This document shows positions 34,801 to 47,300 of a stretch of 64,000 bases of DNA, piece after piece. The notes under the pieces are model-generated. The model was not told the DNA's origin, searched no databases, and saw only the letters and a list, made by a program, of their open reading frames with translations. Origin of the DNA: Durusdinium trenchii (taxonomy: Eukaryota; Sar; Dinophyceae; Suessiales; Symbiodiniaceae); the NCBI GenBank assembly GCA_963970005.1, contig CAXAMN010015391.1, positions 1 through 64,000 of the forward strand, given 5' to 3'. Made by a program: the position numbers and the translations under genes. Positions within the stretch are counted from its first letter, which is position 1; every line of letters begins with the position of its first letter.

Positions 34801-37800
34801 CAAAGTTTTTACGAAGTTTACAAAGTTTTTACAAAGTTTACAAAGTTTTTACAAAGTTTACAAAGTTTTTACAAAGTTTTTGCAAAGTTTGCAAATGGCT
34901 GGTGAAAAACACTTGTGTTTACAACAAATGACATGAAAAACACTTCTTTTCAATTAAAAAATCGTGCAAAAACACTTCTTTCACAGAACTTTACAAAGTT
35001 TTACAAAGTTTTTACAAAGTTTACATAGTTTACACAGTTTTTACAAAGTTTACAAAGTTTTTACAAAGTTTACAACGTTCTGACAAAGTTTGCGACATTT
35101 GCCTTTTGTTACACAAATTTACAAAGTTTTTACAAAGTTTACAAAGTTTTGAAGATATTGGAAAGTTCACAAAGATTTTGCCAAGTTTACGAAGTTTTGC
35201 AAAGTTTACAGAGTTTCGACAAAGTTTACAAAGTTTTGACAACAATTACAAAGTTTTGATAGTTTATTTATTTGCAAAGTTTACAAAGTTTCTTTCTACA
35301 TTTTACAAAGTTTTTACAAAGTTTGTACAGTTTCACAATTTGTACAAAGTTTTGAGGAAATTTACAAAGTGTTCAAAGTTTACAAAGTTTTCACAACGTT
35401 CACAAGGTCTTCATGTTTACAATGCTTTGACAAAGTTTACGAAGTTTAAAAACGTTTTACAAAGTTTGCAAAGTGCTACGAAGTTTATAACGGTCTTTTT
35501 TTAAATAGAGTTTACGAAGGCCTACAACATCTAAAAAATTTTTACAAAGTTTACAAAAGGTTAGTACAAAGTGTACAAAGTTTGCAATGTTTACAAACTT
35601 TTTGACAAAGTTCACAAAGTTTTGACAAAGTTTACAAGTGTTTTACAAAGTTTTGACAAAGTTTTCGCATTTTACAATTTTTTACACAAAGTTTTCGCAG
35701 TTTTTTACACAGTTTTACAAAGTGTACAAAGTTTTTACAAAGGTTTACGAAGTTTAAAGTGTTTCAGTGTTTAAAAAGTTTACAATTTTAACAGCAGTTT
35801 ACGAAGTTTTGACAAAGTTTGCAAAATTTGTTCAATCTTTACACAGTTGTTGCAGAGTTTTGAAAGTTTACAAAGTTTTAGAATTTCACCAAATTTTCTA
35901 CAAAGCTTACACAGCTTTTACAAAGTTTACAAAGTATTTACAAAGTTCTTACAAAGTTTACAACGTTTTGCAAAGTTTTCAAATAGTAAAGTTTACAAAG
36001 TTTTGACACAGATTGCAAAAACCGAAACTTTGTAGAAAGTTTGTAAGCATCAAAAACTTTTGTAAAAGCTTTGTAAAAACTTTCAAACTCAATAACTTGG
36101 TAACAACTTTGTAAAATTCCAAAACTTGTTCAAAGCTTGATAAATGTCCAAAGCTTTGTTCAGATATCTAAAGGTTCAATACCTTGTAAAAACTTCGTAG
36201 TTCCAAAGTTTTGTAAAATTCAATGTACTGTAAGTGTCCAAAAACTTTGTGAAGTTTGTTATTTCTATCTTTAAACTTTGTAGACTTTGTTAAAACTTTG
36301 TAATGCAAAAACTCGGTAAAAAATTGTAATTCCAAAACTTTGTCAAATTTTTGTAAAGATCCAAAACTTTGTAAACACTTTGTAGGAAGTTTGTTTGAAG
36401 ACCTGCGAAAGCTGTTCAAGAAGAGCTGATCTTTGGATTAGTGAGACTGCTTGCATTTTTTGTTAAAAAAACGGCATTTGGTGCTTGCGCTTTGGGAATT
36501 TGTGACTGATGGCTGTAGTGTTTCAGGGTATTGAGGGTGAGAAGAAGGGTCGAATGGTTATTGGTTGTGCAAGTGTTTTAAGACTTGGCCACGGAAACAC
36601 CAAAACACTTCTTTCATTTTTCCAAATAACATTGGTGCAAAACACTTCTTGCGAGCAAAAACACTAAACTCAAGCAACTTAACAATTATGCATAAAATCT
36701 CTCCCTGCATTAAATATATAAATATCACACAAGTATACATACAGTATAACATGTCCATATGTGTTTTTTGTGGGCGGGTTGTCTAGGGGGTTGAATTTGT
36801 GGGCAAAAACCCTCTTCGAACTCAAGATTCCAGTGCCTGGTTTCTGGTTACAAATGCATGTGCTACTTCCTGGAGTTCCCCCATTCTCCTGCCCAATAGC
36901 AATCAAAACCATGCCCGTTAAGGTCACTCACCACGTCGAAGATGGTCTCACGCGCCCAATGGCTACCTCTCGATGCCATCTTGAGCGAAACCCGAGGCTG
37001 ACAACTGCGTGGTTATGCCTGATGTTTGGGATTGAAATTTCAACAGTTGCTCCCGTGGCAAGTGAGCGTCCAAAACTTTGCGACATGATCAGTTTCCAAT
37101 GTTCTTGGCAGTGGCCGGAAAATGCCAGAAGTATGCATGGTCCAGTACGGTGTGTGCTTCCCCAAACATTAGTTCCCCTCCCACTGCCCAAATGTATCTA
37201 ATAGAAACTTCCGAGTGTCAAATGTATGTTCTGAACAAACAGCACGGTTAAAACGTCACAATCAAGACCTGCCAATGCCCCATGGAGTGGCATTGTTTCA
37301 CTGCTGCATCTACTACTTATGCGAGTATACACATTAAGAAACATGGGGCACTTTGCTTGCCTCCAACGGGTGGGCGCTGTACCAATGGCCCACCAATGGT
37401 CCGGCATATCTGATTCTAATGCAACTGCTGAATCTGAACGCTGTTCATGGCGGACACCAGCGAAAATCATCATACAAAACTTGTGAGGTCAGGCGGAGGA
37501 GGTCGAAAGCTAGCCGAATCGCACCGGATGTACTATTTATATAGTCGGCAAAGCATGTAGTGTTTACATGTTTTGGGAGAAAGGTTGCTATGTACATACT
37601 TTGCGCTAAAGAATGTAAATGTGACATCGCCGACTGGGAAGGGTACATTGGAACAACCCGCGTGCACTCGTTGGCAGGCACGAAGATGCGTGATCGGCAA
37701 ATCTGGGGGGTAAATTTACCCCCCGCTTATGTGAGGGGTAAACATTTCTGGCATCACAAGGACTGTACATACACTAGGGCGCCCGTAGTGTAGGATAAGC

Positions 37801-38337
37801 AGTGGTAAAAGGTATATACAAGGAATAGAGTGTCTTGAGGAAGTAGCCGGTGTATGGTTATAGTAAATCTAATTTACCGCCCGGTTATGCATGCATTGGG
37901 GTAGAAATAGGGGTAAACAACTTGCAACAGTGAAGTACAAGTCCTATGCTCAAAGCGCAACCTTGTATATAACAGTGAAGTACTATGCTCTAAGCCCTGC
38001 ATCTTGCAAGCACATCCATGCCAAGGCCAAGATTAACTAAACAGCGAAAACAAAAGAACCCCTGTATGCCTGCAGCTGGGAGTTGAACCGCGGGGGGGGG
38101 GTGGTTAGCGTGATATATTAAGCTTTATCAAGCTTTAAGGCACGCAGCTCATCCCACTACCAATTGCTAAAGCAAAGAAGAACTCAGCGCACTGCGGTCG
38201 TTGAGGTCAAAGCCTACCATGAAGTGGGATCAAGTGGGTATGGACATAATATACTTAAAGTAAGGTGCACTTTACCTGCGCCTATGGAGGTGGACGAAAG
38301 GTATAGAGCTTAGATAGAGCTTGGCTGCTTAGGAGCA

Positions 38338-38368
<31 letters not shown>

Positions 38369-41300
38369 AAGCAGCAGCCCAGCAGCAGCAGCAGCAAGCA
38401 GCAGCCAGCAGCAGCCGCCTGCAGCCAGCAGCCAGCAGCAACCACCACCCAGCAGCCAGCCAGCAGCACCACGCAGCAGCAGCGCAGCAGCAAGCAGCAA
38501 GCAGCAAGCAGCAAGCAGCAGCAGCAGCAGCAGCAAGCAGCAAGCAGCAGCATCAGCAGCAACGGCGTCGTCAGCAACAGCAGCAGCACCAAGCCGCAAC
38601 AAGTAGCAAAGCAGCAGCAACAAAAGTGGCAACCAGCGGCAGCAGCAAGCAGCAGAGCGGCAGCAGCAGCACCGTTTACACCAAGCCACCGTTTACACCC
38701 AACCAACCACGTTCAACCAACCAACCAACCCCCGCAGCTGGGAGTCGAACCGATACGTACGTGCTTGTTATTGAATGTTTGTGATATCCATGTCAAACAA
38801 AAGTCACCATTTGTTCTCAAACAAACATTGTATTCGTTGACCCTGGAGAGGATACCGTCAAACACCACAAACAAAGGCTGCCAGCAAGAACCGGGCACCG
38901 CAGTGTTGCCTACATCTGCTTGGTTGCAGGTGTTTGTTTGGCTTTGGCCCCATCCCACTGACACGGCTGCAATCACACAGCAACCTTCGATATCTCGATG
39001 CGCTTCAAAAAGCAAGTATCCTGAGCAAACACAAGGGCGAGTTGAGTTTGGACACCAATATCCTTCCAACCCTATTGGGCCTTCATTGAGCCCATGTAGT
39101 GTAGCCCGTACAACCAGCAACGTGAAAACACAAGATTGCAATGCGATAAATGTTCTGAGTCTCTGCAGGCAGTTCCTCAGGTAGTTCCACAAAGGAACCC
39201 ACCTACATCAGCAGCTCTATGAGCCATCTAAAGAAGTGTCATAGTCATCATAGTCTTACAGTCGCTTCATGCCCCTTCCCGACTTGCCAGCTAAACCAAA
39301 GGCATCCACATGCAAAAAGATCTACCTTCGCTAAACCAGCAGCTCTCGTTGGGTCTGACCTCTCCCAGAAGCTCCTCGTTTTTCGAAGCGGGTCTGGACG
39401 CCGAGCATCGCACTGAGCCCAAGGTCTTGGCCGCGCCCCTCAACACTGCAGGGTCTGCACCTTCCGTGTCGATGATGAGGATGTCCACCTCTGAGACTGC
39501 AGCAACACAAGCTGACTGGTGCTTAGCAGGGAACAAGAGAATGAGCCCCCAATAGAATCTCTATTGGGGGCTCATTCCCTTATTCCCTGCTAAGCAGCAG
39601 TCAGCAAGACCAGACTGAGCTCAATCGAAAAACAAACACGATCTCAATCGATAGAATTTTCTTACATCCTTTCCTACTCTTCAATGCTGAACTGCACCCA
39701 CGCGACCTAAGGCAATTTGGTGGAGCTTCGATACTACCTACCAGAATCACACCAATTGTGCTTCTCACAAGCGGCATGCTGCATTTAAGTGCGCATGTTT
39801 CTCGTTCCCAAATGGCACAAAGCCACACAAGGGCACTTTCCACCGATGCCTCGCCAAAACCAAATTCCTCGTGTGAAATAGTCTGATGGACACTCCAGAA
39901 GCGAACAGTATCAACATTTTAGTAGTTGTGTGTCTGTCGAAGGAAAGCTCTTCGATTTGGAGGATGCTTCAATTCATGATACGAGTTTAAAAGAAGATAA
40001 AGAAGGACCATTTTGGAATTGGTCCTAGGACACTTGTCCGCTTCGAAGCTCTTCCCAGGTTCCCAAACTTTGGGAGTCCCCCCTATTGAAAAAAGAATCG
40101 ACCGCAGATGTGCTAATATGTTCTTAGTAGGGGCGTCCCGTGTGCTTTTTCAATGTGAGTTTCTGAGATGCTCTGGCGGCCCCACTCACATTATCGCGTT
40201 TGATCTATTTTAGCACCATTCGCAAGCCCTATGTGCAGTTATGGTTGGGAGGTAATATAGCATAAACATATTACGTTACATCTATACTATTGAGTATATA
40301 TAGTATTGTAGAGGGAGATTCCCCAGATTCCATAGAAGGGATTTGTACCGCCATACCCTGTATTCCGAGATTTTGAGTGCTCAGTGCTCGCACCATCAGT
40401 AAAACACCTGAACCTTCACCTAGCAGCCCTAGCAAAAGCTGACCCTGTGAGCTGTAAACTACCACAACCTCGTCGACTCGTCGATGACAAATTGACTGAA
40501 TTGGTCAGGGATCAACAGAAAAATGAAACCAATTCCCCGTGGGCGTTTGGACACGTGACTCCTCTCAGCATCAGGCACCTTTGATAGCTTCAGGTCACGC
40601 ACCAAAGCATCCACGGTGGTCAAGGGCACTTGGACCGTGTTGCCTTTCACTTTCCTCAGACTCCCGAGAATGGCCCCGGGCCATGGGCGCGGCCTAAAAA
40701 AAGGGAAGGCGGCAGCCCTACAAGCCCAGAGAATGGCCAATCGACTGACCAGCTCGGTCTGAAAAATTGGAATGCTGCTTTATGCTTTATGTCATTCCCT
40801 TCTTTCAAGTGGCCAAGGACGTCCCGCAAGATTATGGGATGATGGACGTCCTTGCTGATCATTTCATCAGCAACAGTGGCCCTTTGCTACCAAACGTTTA
40901 TCCCAAGTTGATTCTTGTCACAGCATCACCAGATTTCAAGGCGCCTCATGTTGGGGAACAAAATTATGCCCCTTACTCCTTGATGCAAGGCATCTGCATC
41001 TTTGCATGGCAGAACAAGTCGAGGGGGGATGGTGCAACTACATGTTTTGAGTCTTGAGTAACCAGTAACCACCTGAGAACCGGTTCCCGGCATACCTTGG
41101 GCCGAAGGCGCGCGCCATCGAGCACCATTCGTCCACTCTCCTTCCCAGCATTGCCATTCGGGAATTCCACGGTGGCACCGGGCGCCGCAGAATCGGATGC
41201 CGCGCCGTGAATGATTTGGAACTGCCCGTAGGCCGTGGACTCATACCCTGCCTTCTTCCGCATCTCCTCACGGCACCGCCCGGAGTCATCTCTGATTGTT

Positions 41301-44300
41301 TTTGGGTATGGGCCTGGGCATGCTTGCTGGCTACACTTAGCTTAAGATAGCTCAAGGGGGGTTTCGATGCACAGCGCATCTGGGTTGAAGAGATATCGAT
41401 AGTCCGGATAGTCAAAGTTAAGAAGTGTCTTTTGGGGACTTGTGATATTTGGATTCTTCTTCCTGCTCCTGCATCTCGTGGTGAGTTGTAGGAACAAAGA
41501 TTGGGTGGGCAATCAAATGTCATGGAGTGGGTATATAGCGGTCCGGTGCCTTTTGTGGGAAACCGCATGCTATCACATGCTCACTGGTGGCTACTCAGGG
41601 CTACTCTTGCCTGATTCTTGCAAAAAGGCCCATCGAAATCATCTCCAAGTCCAGTCTGACCCAGGTTTTTACCTGGTCTTGAAAACCTGCTGTTTGTAGT
41701 TGTTTTGTATGACCAGCTGCAGAAAACTGCAGGTCAGTTCCCGACCTGTAGGGATTCACCGCCACACGTTGAAAGCCAGGACCCCCACCGACCCCCTGCC
41801 TGTCATAGGTTAGAAGTTCGTAGATCCCCACCGAAAAGGTATTGGACACCTTTTTTTCCGGGACCACTAGATATACAAAAAAAGTAAATATACTATGCTA
41901 GTAATAATAGTAACAATATTATCATATATATTACTTATTACTAATATTACTATTACATATATATATATATATATCCATCATGGCTTCCAAACATCACACA
42001 TGAAGCAACACGAACAAATCTTACTGCTAGGGGCCTCTTTTTAGATGTTCCTCCTGAATCCTAAACATAGCAAAAAAGGAATGGCGAACAGCGTCACGGA
42101 CGAGCTGCGATCCTCCAGAAAACTGGATTTGCTCAACGTGTTCCCTCCTTGAACTGCCTTGCAAAGGAAATCCGTTCCAAACACGTCCGGGTTATTCAAT
42201 CACGAACGGTTCAAAGCCGAGCATCCAAAAAGGTGATCTGCTGTTCTTGCAGAACTGACTGTGTCCCTATGTGTCCCTCCTCAGTCGCTTCTCTCGGTCC
42301 TTCAAGAGCTCAACGTTCACTGGCATGGCCTCCACGCAAATGGCTGTAGGTGTCGCCTTCGAATTCACCTTCGGCGCCTTCTGCAAATGCCTCGGACGCC
42401 ACAAAAGGGAACGCGGGGAACGCCGAAAGCCCATAGGGAGCGAGAAGTGCTGACGGAGTATGCAAGCTGGACTCCAGGTGGACAACAAGGTCCAAAGCTC
42501 CACTTGCTGGGCTGGCACTGTCAAAGGACTTGCATTTGGTCATGTCATGCCACTCATGACAAAGCAAACATACCAAAAAACATCCAAAGATCCAAAAACA
42601 ACGAAAGCCGCTCACTGTGTGTCATAACTCCTCACCTCAGTACCTCAGTCAGGCAACTCTTTCTCTGACACTCCTTGAGATTTCACGGAAGTGGAGCAAA
42701 AAGTCATCGTTTGGAAGCAAAAAGGTTGAGAAAGCACGACGGGGCGTGTCGCGCTTCAGCGATTTTCCACCGAGGCGAAAGCAGCAGTAGCTATTGGCTT
42801 AGGCGCCTCCAGCCCAAACAACCACAATGCGAACGGGTCCGGATCAACTGCGCTCATGCAAACATGTTTCTTCAGCTCCTAGGATTTCTTTCTTGATCCG
42901 AGACCTGAACACTGTGATCAGACAGCCGGCAGGTCGCTCTAAAAGGTCTTGCTTCTTGGGAAGCTGGCTCAACTCGACATTCTCTTCCAACAACCTCCAG
43001 ACAGATCGGCCATCGGCCAAGTCAAACCTGCCATAGGTCGTCCGGAGAGGGAACCGCCATGCTCCATATCGAGCATCCGGGATGCGGAATGATTTGGCTT
43101 CAAAAGCTACATGCACTACGAACCCTTCCCGTTGGTGCCATCCAGGACTTCTGCAGAGGTTCTGCAGGAAAGGAAAAATGGCCGTTTTGGCCTCGACAGC
43201 AACTCCAGGAACTATCCCACTCACAGCGCCGCTGACCTTCTTCTTCTTGGGCTGTTTCACGTAGGTCGGGTTGTAGACATAGCTCCATTTTCCGCAAGCA
43301 AGGATGCGGTGCATGTGGTCCAAAGGCATGAGTTTCGTGCCAGCGTCCACCCACATGTTGGCCGTAGCCGTCCACTTCAATGAAGTGTTCTTCCCATTGA
43401 GGATGCTCCTGACCCAAGCAACTGAAAATGCTAAGGACTTCTGGGCACCGTAGGTGTTGGTGTCCGAGTTTCCCCGGTCGTAGGTGTCCTTTGCATCGGT
43501 GATGCTGACCATGGGGATTTCCTCCATCACCTTGTGAGCATCGCGGCGGTGCATGGGAAGGCCGCTGAAGACACCAAAGCATCCTCTGCAAAAGACGCCA
43601 CTGTCCATGGCTTCTTCCACACCCATGAGCTCTGCCCCATAGGTAGAGCGGCAAACTCTTGGAAGGCGGTGGCTTCTTGCGTCCACCACTGCGAACGTTC
43701 CCTCTCTGCCATTCAGCAAGTCGTGGTCGGCAAGCACGATGAAGTACGAAGATTGGCTGTAGAGGCGTTCATGGGCTTCTCCATCTGTTCCTCCTTCTTT
43801 GGTGGTGTTCCCCAACGAAGCGTCGGAGATGGCCATGATCCCGGCACGGGAAAGGTCCATGCCATTGAACACCAGGGTGAACGCAGACTTTGCCTGGAAC
43901 TCCTTGAGCAAGTTGTTAGCACGAAGGAGGGTTGACACCGTTGGTTTCTCACCTTGCAGTGAGCTCAAACTGAAGCCCTGGTCAAACCTCAACTGGGCCA
44001 CCAACCACTGCAGGGAACCGAGGACTGCTCGAAGCTGTCGACGTTCGCTCTCCGTTAGGGTGTCGGAGGCTTGAGCCTTGCGGGCCATGCTCACCGGGAT
44101 CGGCTTGAGGTTCTTGTGATACTCGGTCATGCTGAGCTCGACCTTGCCAGAGGGCAGCATACGGATTCTTTTGCCACAAAACACGAAATCATCCACCTCC
44201 ACGCTTCCGAAACCGAGCTCATTGCCGATCTCCATCAGGCTCGCTTGTGCACGAGCATTGCCTCCAAGCAACAAATCATCCACGTGGGACAGCACGATGC

Positions 44301-47300
44301 CTTCGAGCACACTGTGGTCAGGTGACCACAAAAGCCAGCAAGCGTAGTCACACACGCTTCTCTCCCATCCAGCCCCCAGGAAGGACTTGTTCAGGCGCAA
44401 GTACCATTGTCGAGGAGCATCGCTGAGCCCGAAGACTCCTTTGCGAATCCTTGCCAAACGATCACCGAAGGGCAACTTTGGCTCAGCTCCTTTGACGTTC
44501 TCCAGGAACAACTCCCTGGTGCCTTCCATGTATGCATCGCCTTTGAGGAAGGCGCTTTTGACGTCTGCACTCATCAAACGCCAGTTCTTCTTCTCATCGT
44601 CGAACTTCTTGGCATTGGCGGCAGTGTGAATGAAGATCATATGTTGGCTGATCCTCGATCCAGTGGGAGCGTCTTTTCTGAGGGCAAAGGAAAACACGTC
44701 TTTATAGCCAGGGACAATGACCCGAGCTCGAGCTTTGAGAGGTAGGGGATTCTCCTTCGTCCTCAGGCTCTCATGACGATCGGTAAAGACATACCGAGGC
44801 GTCAACACACGGCCGTCTTCTCGATTGGCCGCAACACGTTTTCGCACCATGGCTGACTCCTCTTCGCTGAGGATCTCGATGGCGTCGTTCTCCTCCCATA
44901 CGGACCAAGCTTCTTTGGCCGCTTTGGTGAAGGCCTCCTTCTCCTCAGCTGACATTTGCTTCCAATGGAACTCCTTCCTGGTAGCTTGAGCGGCTTGTAC
45001 TTCATGATCTGAAGGTGCGCCAGTGGGCCATGACATTCCCAGGCGTTGAAAGGTTTGCCACTCACTTCTCGATGGAAGGCCCCATCGACCGCTCCATGTG
45101 CCGTGGTCCTTGACCTCCGACTCCAAAGGATCCAGCTGGTCCAAGCATGCACCATAGAAAGCTTGCGACAAAGGGTGCAAGTTGGGTTGCTGAAGCAAAT
45201 GCAGAAGTTGTTCACGACTCAACTTTGGTTCTTCACCAGGAAGTCGGTCAGCTTGAAGTGCTTCGGAAGAGCTGCCTGGTACAGTGCCAAAGTCAACATC
45301 TTCTCGGCGCAGCTGCTCGGCATCAGTCTCAGCTGCACGCTTGGTTCCACCTCCATCACTGGCGTCAGCCGGTAGGGCTCGTTCAGGTGCTCCGGCAGGA
45401 ACTGGTTCGCTCACCCTTCTCTCATGCGCTCGTCTCACGGTCTCTGGGAAAGGAGAGACACTTTCGAACCCACTCATCCGTCGTGACGGAATGGTCGATC
45501 CCACCCGCGAAGGAATAGCCGGAGTAGAAGGAATCATGATGGGCAACAGCTCCTTCGCTTGTACAGGAGGTAGGTCATCACCATGTAGTGCTTGAGCTCC
45601 ATCTCCAATCATCGTTGCCGAAGAGGATGGTAGAAAACCCGGTGTTGCAGGGTTCGGAACTTCATCATCTTCATCCATGTTCTCCTCGGGCACGGCAGAC
45701 AACACAGGAGCTTCGCCAGACTTTGGAGCTGCAAGTTCAAGACGTGCCGTTTCCACGGCCTCCTCAATGGCTTCCCGCCAGGTGCCTGCAGCAATTTGTT
45801 CCATAGTGCTCGCCTTTCTCACATGCTCGAGAGCGCACTTGGTCAATTGACCTTTGTGGGACAGGAAGGCGTTGGAGTTGCCTTCACGAGCCACCATCAG
45901 AGCAGGCCCATGCCACCGCTTCAAACTCAATCTCTTTCGACTTGCAGAGTCTTTGCGGTCGAAGCGCAAAGGCCGATAGAAGTAGCAGATGCTCCCAGGC
46001 TCTGGTAGGTCTTGAACTGTGGGATTGCGAGAACGTGCAAGCTCTGCCTTTCTCAATCTCCGGGAGAAATGCAATCTGGTCATCGCAACTTTTGCCACTT
46101 CACGAAGAGCTAGCTGTCGGGCCAAGGAAGGTTTGGAGTCAATCAGCCCATGTTCAGCCAGTCGTTGCTGCACTCCACCCAGGACATCACCCACCATCCG
46201 AGGTTGGCGTCCGAGAGCGGCTTGATAAGGCGAAGTTCCACTCTCTCCATCAATGTCGCCGTTGTAGGCAGCGACGGCTTCAGCTAAGGCCAAGTCCATC
46301 TCCTCAGGGGTGACAACCGCCTTGGACGTTACAATCGCCGCCAGGATGGTCTTAATGATACCTCCACTTTTCTCTGCCACCCCGTTTTGCCATGGGGCTT
46401 GCACTGCAATGTGGTACAGGAAGGTGGAGATCGAGGAGCACCACTCTTCAAACTGCCAAGACACGAATTCACGGCCTTGGTCACAAACAAGAACTCGTGG
46501 AGCTCCGAAGGTCGGCAGCCATTTGGTCTGCATGAAGCGAATCACTTCTCCCGTGGACTTATCCTTCAAAATCTCGGCTGCTTGAAACCGAGTGGCATAG
46601 TCAGTGCAGTGGGCCACGAAGTATTTTCTCTCACGGCCGTCCTCAACTTCCAAAAGGTCCAGGTGAACTTGGTCTCCAAGATCTCTGGGTGCAGGCAAGG
46701 AAGCAGGACGCTGCACTTTTGGTGGTTTGCGCTCTTGACAAACCGCGCACTGATGGCGCTTCGCCGCCACCACCGCCTCAGCTGGGGCTCCAGCCAAAGT
46801 CAAAGCTCTCGCCAGCCTCACATTGCTTCTATGGCCGGTGTTCTCATGAAGGCGTTTGATGGCCGCCTTCACTGAGCCAAAAAAAAAAGCTTCTTCTCCT
46901 CAACCGTCTCCTCCATCTCAGGGTCGGAGTCATCTTGAAGTTGTCCTCCTCCAGCGTCCGCTCCGTTCTCAGGATCCTCCTCAGCATTCGCAGCAAGGAC
47001 CTCGCGGGGCTTGTAGTCCTTCTCGAACTGGGCCTCCAGTCCACGAACCATCGCCCGAGCTAAAGGCAAAGGGTACACCCCCGCTGGAGATGTGATCTTC
47101 GCCCCACCAATCACCGCCATGTGCTCATGGTCACGCTTGCAACGAACATCATGCAGCAAACTGGTAACGCTCGGTGAAGAACTAACCACCTGCGTAGCTT
47201 TCTTGTGCAACTGCCCAGTCGGGCCCTTCAAACCAAATCGGCACTGGTCAAAGATCGCCTCATAGACGTCCTCCTCGATGAAGCGCCTCATCTCAGGCTC

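Larger units (their letters stand above)
36967..38984. other. intron 8 of the FkbM-type gene
   Basis: About 2.0 kb holding the CAG array and two GCAGCTGGGAGTYGAACCG repeats. No other exon is supported. Confidence 0.55.

Noticed and set aside
33877-36035. Many plus-strand ORFs of 60-176 codons (FTKFTK, YKVYKVF, LQSLQS proteins)
   Set aside because: All derive from the ACAAAGTTT satellite, whose unit has no stop in three frames; they overlap each other and span an N gap.
36940-36960. GTGAGT donor inside the FkbM exon at 36870-36966
   Set aside because: The family match (FDVVSDLNGHGFDCYWAG) runs straight through it in one frame.
38282-38706. Leu/Ala/Cys-rich minus ORFs up to 135 codons
   Set aside because: They are translations of the imperfect CAG array in several frames, lying in an intron of the FkbM-type gene.
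40770-41057. Plus ORF of 96 codons (QVAKDVPQDYGMMDVLADHF)
   Set aside because: It lies in an intron of the minus FkbM-type gene, contains a GGACGTCC inverted repeat and has no splice support.
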